From assembly GCA_034668825.1 (NCBI GenBank), contig JAXDOR010000190.1, forward strand, positions 1-7,295: DNA of 7,295 bases. Reading direction: 5' to 3'. This DNA is from CANKHA01 sp034668825 (GTDB lineage Bacteria; Pseudomonadota; Alphaproteobacteria; Rhizobiales; Xanthobacteraceae). Positions 1-6,121 of the stretch are shown in pieces. Numbering within the stretch: the stretch's first letter is position 1; every line of letters begins with the position of its first letter. Position numbers and translations under genes: made by a program. The notes beneath the pieces were generated by a model. It ran no database searches and was not told where the DNA came from. It saw nothing but the letters and a program-made list of their open reading frames with translations.

Positions 1-1
1 G

Positions 2-2644
2 CCAATTGCTGTTGCGCCACCGCCACCGCCTCCGGCCCAGAATCTTTCAGGCCTGGAGCAACAACTCCGGCAGATCACCTCCCAGATCGAAGCCCTGCGC
101 CAGCCCAGCGGCCTGGAGGAAGGCATCGCCGCGTTGCGTGGCCAGTTGAACGAGATCGCTCGCACGCTGACCGAGGCGATGCCGCGGCGCGCCATCGAGG
201 CCATTGAAACCGAGGTCCGGACGCTGGCCGGTCGCCTGGACAGCACCAGAAGCGCGGGCGTCGATGGGCCAGCACTATCGGCGGTCGAACGCGGGCTTGT
301 GGAAGTACGCGATGCGCTGCGGGTTTTGACCCCTGCCGAAAACCTGGTCGGTTTTCATGAGGCGGTCAGAGGGCTGTCGCAAAAGGTCGACCTTCTTGCC
401 TCCACTAGCCAGGATCCGGCGGCATTCCAGCAACTGGAAGCCGCGATCTCCACGTTGCGCGGCATCCTTTCCCATGTGGCCTCGAATGAAGCCCTGGTGC
501 AGCTTGCCGGCGAAGTTCGGGAGCTTTCCGCGAAGATCGATCAGGTAGCGAGTTCCGCGAACGGTGACGCGCTCACCGCGCTGGAAAAAAGGATCGTCCA
601 CATTGCCGACGCGCTGGAAAAGCGCTCGCAAAACGGCGGAATGGTGCCGCCGCAACTCGAAGCCGTGATCAAGGGACTAAGCGACAAGATCGAACGCATT
701 CAATCGTCCCGCGGCGATGATGTATCCCTCGGCAATCTCGAGGACCGCATTGTGAAGCTGGTCGAGAAGCTCGACGCTTCCGGCGCCCGCTTCAGCCAGC
801 TTGAAGCGATTGAAAAAGGTCTCGCCGACCTGCTGGCGCAGACGGAAACTCAACGGGCGGGCGTCGGTGCGGCCACGGCCAATCCGCAACCGGCAGTGAA
901 TGTCGATGCGCTGCAGCGCGACATCGCGCGGACGCAGAATTCACTTGAGTCCGTTCATGGCACACTTGGACAGGTCGTCGACCGGCTTGCCATGATCGAA
1001 ACCGGCATACGCAGCGCGTCGACGCCGCGTTCGGCAATGCCGCAGGCGTCGACGCCGCAGAACGCATCGTCGCCGACAGCACCCTTGCCGCAGGCACCGC
1101 AATTGCCCCAGGGGGCGTCCTCCCCACAGACAGTATTGCCGCAGACAGGATTGCCGCAGACAGCCACGCCGCCCCAGACAGCGGCGTTGCCGTTGTCTGC
1201 CATGCGCTTTCCCACGCCACCCGCCGCGTCGCCGCCCCCTAATGCACCGGATCGTGCCACCGCCGCAGCCGCGGCTGCCGCCGCGATGGCGCGCGCCAAT
1301 CCGCAAGCAGCGCGGCGGCCGATCGATCCCAACCTGCCGCCCGACCAGCCACTTGAGCCTAATTCCGGTGGCAATCGCGTGCGCAAAGCGGTGTCACCGG
1401 CGGATCGGATTGCCGCTTCCGAAGCTGACCTCGGTCGGGCCAAGCCTCCGGTCATCGCCGACCCCGGCGGCAAGTCGAATTTCATCGCCGCGGCGCGCCG
1501 GGCGGCGCAAGCCGCTGCTGCCGAACCTTCAGCCAGCGACCTGCGGGCCGTCGCCGACGATCAGAACGAGAATACCGAGCCGGCCCGCAAAACAATTGCG
1601 CATCGCGTCCGCTCTCTCTTTGTGGGAGCGAGCGTGATCTTGATCGCCGCGGGAGTCTGGCGCTTCGCGCCGAGCCTGATGGACTCCGCGGAATCGCCGA
1701 AGCCGCAATTGGTTGCGAGGACACAGACCAAGCCTGTCCCGGCCAATCCGAAAACCGCGGATATCGCCGCTCTTGCTACTCCGCAAATCGGTCCCGCCGT
1801 GGCTCCGAGAGTGCCGGCTGCCGCGCGTGCTGCTTCAGAGATCACGGGCTCCCTGCAATCGGGTTCGCCCTCATGGATGCAGCAGCAGGCGCCGTCGATG
1901 CCTGCCATTGCCGCAACCCGCCCAGTCGGCGCCGATAAGCTGCCTGCCTCCATCGGTGCGCCGTTGCGAACGGCAGCGGCCGGGGGTAACGCCGCCGCCC
2001 AATATGAAATCGGTATGCGCTATGCCGAAGGGCGCGGCGTTTCCGCGAGCTTCCAGGAGGCGGCACGCTGGCTTGAGTTCGCTGCCAAACAAGGTCTGCC
2101 TCCAGCGCAGTTCCGGCTCGGCGGTCTCTATGAAAAAGGGACCGGCGTGAAGAAGGACCTCGATATGGCGCGCCAGCTCTACCGGGCGGCCGCGGATAAA
2201 GGTCACGCCAAGGCCATGCACAATCTCGCCGTGCTCTATGCGGAAGGAGCTGCCACCAAACCGGATTACCGCAGCGCGGCGCAATGGTTCCGCAAGGCTT
2301 CCGATTACGGCATTTCCGATAGCCAATATAATCTCGCCATCCTTTACGCGCGTGGGATCGGCACCGAGCAGAATCTCACGGAATCCTATAAGTGGTTCGC
2401 GCTGGCCGCCGCACAGGGCGATCAAGAAGCGACGAAGAAACGTGACGAGGTCGGCGGCCGTCTCGATCCGGCGTCGCTAGCGGCAGCGCGGCTGGCGGTA
2501 CAAGCCTTCACGGCACAGCCGCAGCCCGAGGAAGTGATCGCCGTGGCGTCACCTCCCGGAGGTTGGGACGGGGCGGCAGCTTCCACACCGACACCTAAAC
2601 CAAAGACCCGCGCCGCCAGCGCCGATAAAATCGGCGGGATGTGA
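2..2644 (+). CDS. PodJ-like membrane protein: coiled coil, one TM span, four Sel1 repeats (5' partial)
   Basis: The frame is open from the left edge, so the start is outside the window; 880 residues are visible. A TTG at 134 could be read as a start, but in-frame codons before it continue the same pattern (a run of six prolines at about 20-37, then LEQQLRQITSQIEAL). From about 50 to 850 the protein is helical and charged, with imperfect ~50-residue repeats of a V-R-x-L-S-x-K-[VI]-D type motif. A low-complexity Pro/Gln/Thr/Ala linker follows (about 1000-1600), then one hydrophobic span at about 1613-1669, then Sel1 repeats at 1991-2422. The order (cytoplasmic coiled coil, single span, periplasmic Sel1 domain) matches the PodJ polarity/localisation proteins of Alphaproteobacteria. 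No C-terminal peptidoglycan-binding domain is visible; the tail after the Sel1 repeats is about 73 residues and Pro/Ala-rich. By inference it is an envelope scaffold acting at a pole or division site. Architecture is certain; the PodJ-like role is moderate. It could simply be annotated as a SEL1-like repeat protein. Confidence 0.85.
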   Translation, partial: PIAVAPPPPPPAQNLSGLEQQLRQITSQIEALRQPSGLEEGIAALRGQLNEIARTLTEAMPRRAIEAIETEVRTLAGRLDSTRSAGVDGPALSAVERGLVEVRDALRVLTPAENLVGFHEAVRGLSQKVDLLASTSQDPAAFQQLEAAISTLRGILSHVASNEALVQLAGEVRELSAKIDQVASSANGDALTALEKRIVHIADALEKRSQNGGMVPPQLEAVIKGLSDKIERIQSSRGDDVSLGNLEDRIVKLVEKLDASGARFSQLEAIEKGLADLLAQTETQRAGVGAATANPQPAVNVDALQRDIARTQNSLESVHGTLGQVVDRLAMIETGIRSASTPRSAMPQASTPQNASSPTAPLPQAPQLPQGASSPQTVLPQTGLPQTATPPQTAALPLSAMRFPTPPAASPPPNAPDRATAAAAAAAAMARANPQAARRPIDPNLPPDQPLEPNSGGNRVRKAVSPADRIAASEADLGRAKPPVIADPGGKSNFIAAARRAAQAAAAEPSASDLRAVADDQNENTEPARKTIAHRVRSLFVGASVILIAAGVWRFAPSLMDSAESPKPQLVARTQTKPVPANPKTADIAALATPQIGPAVAPRVPAAARAASEITGSLQSGSPSWMQQQAPSMPAIAATRPVGADKLPASIGAPLRTAAAGGNAAAQYEIGMRYAEGRGVSASFQEAARWLEFAAKQGLPPAQFRLGGLYEKGTGVKKDLDMARQLYRAAADKGHAKAMHNLAVLYAEGAATKPDYRSAAQWFRKASDYGISDSQYNLAILYARGIGTEQNLTESYKWFALAAAQGDQEATKKRDEVGGRLDPASLAAARLAVQAFTAQPQPEEVIAVASPPGGWDGAAASTPTPKPKTRAASADKIGGM
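1016..1181 (+). repeat. Short in-frame tandem repeats encoding the Pro/Gln/Thr linker
   Basis: Inside the PodJ-like gene, CAGACAG occurs at 1127, 1142, 1157 and 1175 (steps of 15, 15 and 18 nt). With TTGCCG it forms a 15-nt, five-codon unit read as Q-T-x-L-P. The 14-mer ATTGCCGCAGACAG is perfect at 1135-1148 and 1150-1163. Further upstream, GCGTCGACGCCGC is repeated at 1016-1028 and 1046-1058, 30 nt apart, which is twice the 15-nt unit. All spacings are multiples of three, so copy number can change without breaking the frame. The product is an extended, probably flexible linker before the membrane span. An eight-alanine run follows at about 1262-1285. Confidence 0.75.
1613..1669 (+). other. 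Transmembrane segment of the PodJ-like protein
   Basis: This stretch encodes about 19 mostly hydrophobic residues (S-L-F-V-G-A-S-V-I-L-I-A-A-G-V-W, then R-F-A). It is preceded by the basic sequence H-R-V-R, which by the positive-inside rule puts the N-terminal coiled-coil region in the cytoplasm and the Sel1 region in the periplasm. It is the only strong hydrophobic segment in the visible protein. Confidence 0.75.
1991..2422 (+). repeat. Four tandem Sel1-type repeats, 36 residues each
   Basis: Four consecutive units begin at 1991, 2099, 2207 and 2315, exactly 108 nt apart. Each follows the Sel1 pattern: a first helix containing [QM]-x-x-[IL]-[GA]-x-x-Y-x-x-G, a short turn, and a second helix ending A-[AS]-x-x-G. 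Examples are AAAQYEIGMRYAEGRGV in unit 1 and SDSQYNLAILYARGIGT in unit 4. Unit 3 is the most divergent, with EGAATKPD in place of the G-x-G-V turn. Sel1 repeats are TPR-related helical hairpins used as protein-binding scaffolds. Because they follow the single membrane span, they are expected in the periplasm if the N-terminus is cytoplasmic. Confidence 0.9.
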
Positions 2645-2649
2645 GCCGG

Positions 2650-2666
2650 GCCGTCATGCTGACGGC
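2650..2666 (+). terminator. Possible transcription terminator hairpin after the PodJ-like gene
   Basis: A perfect 7-bp inverted repeat, GCCGTCA (2650-2656) and TGACGGC (2660-2666), closes on a 3-nt loop six bases after the stop codon. Only two T residues follow, so it lacks the U-tract of a standard intrinsic terminator. Position and stem strength favour a 3'-end structure. A second 6-bp stem, TGAGGG (2722-2727) with CCCTCA (2734-2739), lies further down the same spacer. Confidence 0.4.
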
Positions 2667-2844
2667 TTACGGTACAGCGAGACTCGGCGTACAAATCCAC
2701 CGTACCGGCTTCGCGGGTCCATGAGGGTTAGACCCCTCACGCGCACGCGAGAACGGGATCGATTCATCCTTCTCGCTCGCTCGTAGACAATCGCGCGGCG
2801 TTCGCGAGAGGCTCTGGTTTCAGCCTTGAACCGCGGATTTGTCC

Positions 2845-3768
2845 GTGCAGATCTATCTTCCGATCGCCGACCTGCCCGTGAACATGTTCCTCATCCTGGC
2901 GATGGGGCTCGCGGTCGGATTCATCTCCGGCATGTTTGGTATCGGCGGCGGTTTCCTGATGACACCGCTGCTGATCTTTATCGGCATCCCGCCGGCCGTC
3001 GCGGTGGCCAGCGTGGCGAGCCATATCGCCGCATCCTCGTGTTCCGGCGCCATCGCTTATTGGCGCCGCAACGCCATCGATCCGGCGCTGGCGCTGATGC
3101 TGCTCGCGGGAGGCGTTCTCGGCACCGCTGTCGGCGTGTGGCTTTTCACCATGCTGCGTGCGGTCGATCAACTCGATCTGATCATCGGCCTGTCCTACGT
3201 TACCTTGCTCGGTATCGTCGGCGGCTTGATGGTGTGGGAAAGCGTGCGCGCGATCATGCGCACGCGGGCCGGCAAACCCGTGGTGCTGCGCCGGCCCGGC
3301 AGCCATGTCTGGTTCCATGGCTTACCGTTCAAGCTGCGGTTCAAACGTTCGAAGATCTATGTCTCGGCCATCCCGATCTGGGTCATCGGATTCGTGATCG
3401 GCTTCGTCGGCGCCGTCATGGGCATCGGCGGCGGCTTTTTGCTGGTGCCGATGCTGATCTACCTGCTGCGCGTACCGACGGCGACGGTGATCGGCACCTC
3501 AATGGTGCTGACGTTGGTCACCATGGCGTCGGCCACGGTGATGCATGCCGTGACCAATCATCTGGTCGACGCCGTGCTGGCGCTGATCCTGATGGCCGGC
3601 GGCGTCGTCGGCGCGCAATTCGGCACGCGGGCCGGGCACAAGATGACCGGCGAAAGGCTTCGGCTCCTGCTTGGGCTCCTGGTGCTCATGGTGGGGCTAC
3701 GCTTCGCCTATCAACTGGTGGTGCAGCCGGAAGACATCTATTCGATCCGGCTGGAGGGCGCTCCATGA
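2845..3768 (+). CDS. TauE/SafE-family membrane permease (sulfite exporter family)
   Basis: The 307-residue hydrophobic protein is an inverted-repeat type permease. Each half carries the family signature: SGMFGIGGGF at residues 28-37 and GAVMGIGGGF at 189-198, each followed by a P-x-L-I-[FY] helix and a small-residue-rich helix. About eight membrane spans can be drawn. The basic stretch at about 135-171 between the halves should be a cytoplasmic loop. TauE/SafE proteins move sulfite, sulfoacetate or other small organic anions across the inner membrane; the substrate cannot be read from the sequence. I chose GTG at 2845 (protein starts MQIYLPIADLPVN) because a weak CGGA lies 8 nt upstream. A TTG two codons earlier (2839) has nothing better, and the first ATG (2884) would cut into the first helix. 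Its stop overlaps the start of the next gene (ATGA), so the two are probably translated together. Confidence 0.9.
   Translation: MQIYLPIADLPVNMFLILAMGLAVGFISGMFGIGGGFLMTPLLIFIGIPPAVAVASVASHIAASSCSGAIAYWRRNAIDPALALMLLAGGVLGTAVGVWLFTMLRAVDQLDLIIGLSYVTLLGIVGGLMVWESVRAIMRTRAGKPVVLRRPGSHVWFHGLPFKLRFKRSKIYVSAIPIWVIGFVIGFVGAVMGIGGGFLLVPMLIYLLRVPTATVIGTSMVLTLVTMASATVMHAVTNHLVDAVLALILMAGGVVGAQFGTRAGHKMTGERLRLLLGLLVLMVGLRFAYQLVVQPEDIYSIRLEGAP
3753..3757 (+). promoter_or_regulatory. Strong Shine-Dalgarno for the TIGR02186 gene, inside the permease gene
   Basis: GGAGG at 3753-3757 lies 7 nt before the ATG at 3765, while still coding for the last residues of the permease. It fixes the start of the downstream gene and supports translational coupling. 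Confidence 0.8.
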
Positions 3769-4550
3769 CAGCGCCGCGCCGCACTGCGTTTGTGGTGATG
3801 CTTGGCCTGGTGATGCTGGCGACGGTTCCGGCCGCGGCTGAACGCCTTGTGACCTCGCTTTCAAACCATCGGGTGATGGTGACCTCAAACTTCACCGGCG
3901 AGGACTTGGTGCTATTCGGCAGCGTCGAACGCGACAACGCCACGGTTCCGCGCCGCAGCGGCTACGATGTGGTGGTCACCGTCACCGGCCCCCGCGAGAA
4001 CGTAAGGACGCGGCGCAAGGAGCGGGTGCTCGGAATCTGGGTCAATATGGAATCGCGCGCCTTCATCGAGGTGCCTTCCTATCTTGCCGTGCTTTCAAGC
4101 AAGCCGGTCGATGCGGTCGCGGACGCCGATACGCTGCGCCGTCTGCAAGTCGGTCTCGACAACGTGCTGCTGCCGCAGCGCATTGGCCCGGATGTCGCCG
4201 ACGTGGTTCATGAAGATCCATTCCGCAAGGCTTTCGTGCGGCTGAAGAAGGAGCATGAACTCTATCTCGATCAGCCGAACGGCGTGACCTTTCTCACCCC
4301 GACGCTGTTCCGCGCCGGCCTGCCGCTGCCCGAGAATGTGCCCTTTGGTACTTACGATATCGACGTCAAGCTTTTCGCCGATGGCGCCGTGATCGCGCGT
4401 TCCACCTCGGCGCTGGAAATCGTCAAGGTTGGCTTCGAGCAATTCGTCGCCGACGCGGCGCGGGATCACGGTCTGCTCTACGGGCTTTGCACGGCGATGC
4501 TGGCGCTGCTCACCGGCTGGTTCGCCAGCGTGGTGTTTAGAAGGGATTGA
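3765..4550 (+). CDS. TIGR02186 / Alph_Pro_TM family protein, secreted and C-terminally anchored
   Basis: The 261-residue protein has a clear signal peptide: basic M-T-A-P-R-R, a hydrophobic core, and a likely cleavage after VPAAA (residues 21-25). The mature part begins ERLVTSLSNHRVMVTSNFTGEDLVLFGSVERD, here noted only for its start ERLVTSLSNHR and the F-x-G-x-x-L-x-L-F-G motif at residues 43-52. A hydrophobic segment at about 236-258 ends with F-R-R-D, so the bulk should be periplasmic, held by a C-terminal helix. Length and features match TIGR02186 (Pfam Alph_Pro_TM), a family of about 270 residues known from Alphaproteobacteria with no established function. It is the second gene of an operon with the TauE/SafE permease, starting within the permease stop codon. 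An accessory role for that transporter is a reasonable inference but is not shown by the sequence. Confidence 0.88.
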   Translation: MTAPRRTAFVVMLGLVMLATVPAAAERLVTSLSNHRVMVTSNFTGEDLVLFGSVERDNATVPRRSGYDVVVTVTGPRENVRTRRKERVLGIWVNMESRAFIEVPSYLAVLSSKPVDAVADADTLRRLQVGLDNVLLPQRIGPDVADVVHEDPFRKAFVRLKKEHELYLDQPNGVTFLTPTLFRAGLPLPENVPFGTYDIDVKLFADGAVIARSTSALEIVKVGFEQFVADAARDHGLLYGLCTAMLALLTGWFASVVFRRD

Positions 4551-4562
4551 GCTTTCTTTTAT

Positions 4563-4651
4563 CGTCACCCTGAGGTGCGAGCGCGTAGCGCGAGCCTCAA
4601 AGGGCGATGGCCGGCTCATCCTTCGAGGCTCGCTCGCACCTCAGGATGACG
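4563..4651. repeat. Large imperfect palindromic repeat between convergent genes
   Basis: The left arm 4563-4583 and right arm 4631-4651 are inverted repeats of 21 bases with one mismatch (position 4569 against 4645-4646 region, left CACCCTGAGG and right CCTCAGGATG). Inside, AGCCTCAAAGG (4593-4603) matches CCTTCGAGGCT (4620-4630) with one mismatch. The centre GATGGCCGGCTCATC is itself nearly palindromic. A 7-base extra piece, CGTAGCG, bulges the left arm near 4584-4590. Almost the whole element can fold into one hairpin in RNA. It resembles dispersed intergenic palindromes common in Bradyrhizobium-type genomes; that resemblance is from memory. It starts 12 nt after the TIGR02186 stop and contains the stop codon of the methyltransferase gene. 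No T-run follows on either strand, so it is not a textbook intrinsic terminator, though it may shape both 3' ends. Confidence 0.85.
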
Positions 4652-5591
4652 GCACTTGCGCCACCGCAACGAGACCAGGGACTGGAAGACCTTTTTCCGT
4701 GCGCGTGGCTACCGTATCGAGACTGAGCAGGTGCAGCCCGGAGCACTCGATCGCCGTGCGTACATGGTCGGCGCCGTGGGCGTAGCGCAGCGCTGGACCA
4801 AGAATGACTCCGTCGCCGGGCTGCCTCTCAACGGTGAATGCGAAAACCCCGCCGGGCGCGAGCACGCGCGCAGCAGCCGCTGCGACCGGCGCGAGGTCGG
4901 GTAAATAAACAAAGACATCCGCCGCCACGATTAGATCATAGTCCGCTTGCGCCGCTTCTTCGGTGAGGAACCCCAGCATATCGAGCACTTCAAGCCGGTC
5001 GTAGAGCGCCTTGGCGCGCGCCTGTTCAATCATGCGCGGCGATAAATCCATGCCAACCAGCCGATCGACCACGGGCCGGAAAACCGCGCCGGCCAAGCCG
5101 GTGCCGCAGCCGAGATCGAGCATGGCGCGAAAACGCGCGGGCTGTCCGGTTGTCTCACAGGCCTTCTTGACGGCTGCAAACAGCAGCGCCGGCGCCTGAT
5201 AGCCTAGCCCCTCGGTCAGCGCCTTGTCGAAAGCAGAGGCATAGTGATCGAACAACGCGCGCACGTAAGCCGGCGGCAAGTCGGCCGGAGCGTTGGCACC
5301 GAGCCGGATCAGGTTGAGCACGGCGCCATGCCGGTCGTCCGGGTCGGCGTCGCGCGCCTTGGTGAAGGCGTCGATAGCGCCGGTTCGGTCGCTCAGCTTT
5401 TCGCGAATCTCGCCAAGCGCAAACCACGCAGAGGCATAGCCCGGCGTCAGCTCCAGCGCCTGCAACAACAACTCGGCCGCGGCATGCAAATCGCCCTTGG
5501 CCTCGCAGTCCTGCGCCCAGGCATAACGCCGGTCGGCAATGAGATCGCCGGAAGAGAGAAATAGCGTTGAGAGCTGTTGCACAAATTTCAC
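4641..5591 (-). CDS. TPR-containing class I SAM-dependent methyltransferase
   Basis: The 316-residue protein has two parts. Residues about 20-95 form roughly two TPR helical hairpins (AAELLLQALELTPGYASAW, then GEIREKL and GAIDAFTKARDADPDD). Residues about 110-316 are a Rossmann-type methyltransferase: motif I LDLGCGTGLAG at 158-168, the acidic motif II-like MDLS at 181-184, motif IV-like IVAADVFVYL at 221-230, and V-L-A-P-G-G at 243-248. SAM binding is well supported; the acceptor substrate is unknown, and the TPR part may select a protein partner. The start is GTG at 5591; another in-frame GTG lies three codons downstream, and neither has a good Shine-Dalgarno. The final P-S-S and the TGA stop lie in the arm of the palindromic repeat, so the original C-terminus may have been replaced. 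The gene is convergent with the TIGR02186 gene and divergent from the DUF6460-like gene. Confidence 0.85.
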   Translation of the reverse strand: MKFVQQLSTLFLSSGDLIADRRYAWAQDCEAKGDLHAAAELLLQALELTPGYASAWFALGEIREKLSDRTGAIDAFTKARDADPDDRHGAVLNLIRLGANAPADLPPAYVRALFDHYASAFDKALTEGLGYQAPALLFAAVKKACETTGQPARFRAMLDLGCGTGLAGAVFRPVVDRLVGMDLSPRMIEQARAKALYDRLEVLDMLGFLTEEAAQADYDLIVAADVFVYLPDLAPVAAAAARVLAPGGVFAFTVERQPGDGVILGPALRYAHGADHVRTAIECSGLHLLSLDTVATRTEKGLPVPGLVAVAQVPSS

Positions 5592-5703
5592 CCGGACTCG
5601 CGGATGCGGATTTATGACATATCTAACGTAACGCGCTCTGCCTGCGGTTAAGTGGAATGCCGCGAATCAGGCATGATACGTTGCAGACACGGCGCGTCGG
5701 CGC

Positions 5704-5707
5704 GGAG
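5704..5707 (+). promoter_or_regulatory. Shine-Dalgarno deciding the start of the small membrane protein
   Basis: GGAG lies 6 nt before the ATG at 5714. An earlier in-frame ATG at 5657 has only a GTGGA placed too close, and would add 19 polar residues. The site therefore supports the shorter protein. Confidence 0.65.
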
Positions 5708-5713
5708 ACCTCC

Positions 5714-5992
5714 ATGCGTAATGAATATGTCAGCCGATTCCTGGGCGGGCCTCCCCTCGCGGTCCTGGGCCGGCTCATCCTTTTGTCCATCGTGGTCGGC
5801 GTCATCCTTCATGCTTTGGGTCTCGATCCCTGGAATATCCTGGCCAGCGTGCAAGTGCTGCTGCACCAAGTCTGGGACATGGGTTTCGACGTGGTGCGCT
5901 GGCTCGGGCGCTATTTCCTGCTCGGCGCCGTCATTGTTGTGCCGATCTGGCTGATTACGCGCCTGGCAAAGGCGCCGAAGGAACGCGTTTGA
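5714..5992 (+). CDS. Small inner-membrane protein, DUF6460-like
   Basis: The 92-residue protein starts MRNEYVSRFLGGPPLAVLGRL. It has a hydrophobic helix at about 15-37 (LAVLGRLILLSIVVGVILHAL), an amphipathic middle segment (VQVLLHQVWDMGFDVVRWLGRY), and a second helix at about 68-84 (YFLLGAVIVVPIWLITRLA), ending in a basic tail K-A-P-K-E-R-V. The S-R-F-L-G-G-[PS]-P start and the R-Y-F-L-L-G-A-V-I-V-x-P-I-W-L-I block match the small alphaproteobacterial membrane proteins called DUF6460, recalled from memory. No function is known. Both ends are probably cytoplasmic. It is transcribed away from the methyltransferase; the 122-bp gap between the two starts must hold both promoters, but I see no clear boxes there. 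Confidence 0.8.
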   Translation: MRNEYVSRFLGGPPLAVLGRLILLSIVVGVILHALGLDPWNILASVQVLLHQVWDMGFDVVRWLGRYFLLGAVIVVPIWLITRLAKAPKERV

Positions 5993-6071
5993 CGCCGGTG
6001 GACTGCTGAAAGTAGCGGTTGTAGCCTGGAAAATAGCTCGCTTAGACTGGTAGACGGATCGTAATTCAGGC

Positions 6072-6077
6072 TATAAT
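6072..6077 (+). promoter_or_regulatory. Consensus -10 box of the S24 repressor promoter
   Basis: TATAAT at 6072-6077 matches the sigma-70 -10 consensus in all six bases, in a locally AT-rich stretch of a GC-rich region. It would put the transcription start near 6083-6085, leaving a leader of about 38 nt. The -35 side is poor: TAGACG at 6051-6056 shares four of six bases with TTGACA but leaves a short 15-bp spacer. The promoter may need an activator or tolerate a weak -35. Confidence 0.55.
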
Positions 6078-6084
6078 TCCTATA

Positions 6085-6096
6085 TATTGGACAATA
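6085..6096. promoter_or_regulatory. Candidate operator palindrome at the predicted transcription start
   Basis: TATTG (6085-6089) and CAATA (6092-6096) are perfect inverted arms around the 2-nt centre GA. The site overlaps the start point expected from the -10 box. A second, looser inverted repeat, ACAA (6103-6106) and TTGT (6111-6114), follows, and GACAAT (6090-6095) pairs with ATTGTC (6110-6115). A palindrome here, just upstream of a LexA/CI-like gene, suits autorepression by a dimer; this is inferred from position and symmetry only. Confidence 0.4.
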
Positions 6097-6121
6097 GTCT
6101 CTACAACCGATTGTCTTGCCC

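Larger units (their letters stand above)
6016..6109. repeat. Nested inverted repeats flanking the S24 promoter
   Basis: CGGTTGTAG at 6016-6024 is the exact reverse complement of CTACAACCG at 6101-6109, enclosing the predicted promoter. Overlapping the left arm, TAGCCTG at 6022-6028 is the exact reverse complement of CAGGCTA at 6067-6073, which runs into the -10 box. The two pairs share the bases TAG at 6022-6024, so in single-stranded form they would exclude each other at their edges. They may mark two operators for DNA looping, or a hairpin. Confidence 0.45.

Noticed and set aside
955..1485. Minus-strand open frames over the linker of the PodJ-like gene
   Set aside because: Cys/Gly/Arg-rich shadow translation of the Pro/Gln/Ala repeats in a GC-rich gene; no start signal or family resemblance.
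2766..2784. Stretch CATCCTTCTCGCTCGCTCG resembling part of the 4563-4651 palindrome
   Set aside because: The shared bases are short and low in complexity (CTCGCTCG), a piece is missing compared with 4617-4636, and there is no matching second arm. It could be a decayed copy, but the evidence is too thin.
2764..3318. 184-codon open frame on the minus strand opposite the permease
   Set aside because: Its translation is dominated by D, H, R, Q and G, typical of the antisense of a hydrophobic membrane protein gene, and it has no recognisable domain. The plus-strand permease is unambiguous.
2826..3764. Long upstream extension of the TIGR02186 frame, giving a 574-residue open frame
   Set aside because: The extension overlaps the whole permease gene in another frame and encodes Arg/Gly-rich low-quality sequence. 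The signal peptide and GGAGG site fix the start at 3765.
4095..4619. 174-codon minus-strand open frame overlapping the TIGR02186 gene and the palindrome
   Set aside because: It begins inside the palindromic repeat, has no recognisable domain, and lies opposite a confidently identified gene.
5657..5713. Upstream ATG that would lengthen the small membrane protein by 19 residues
   Set aside because: The extension is polar and unlike the family start, and the good GGAG spacing belongs to the ATG at 5714.
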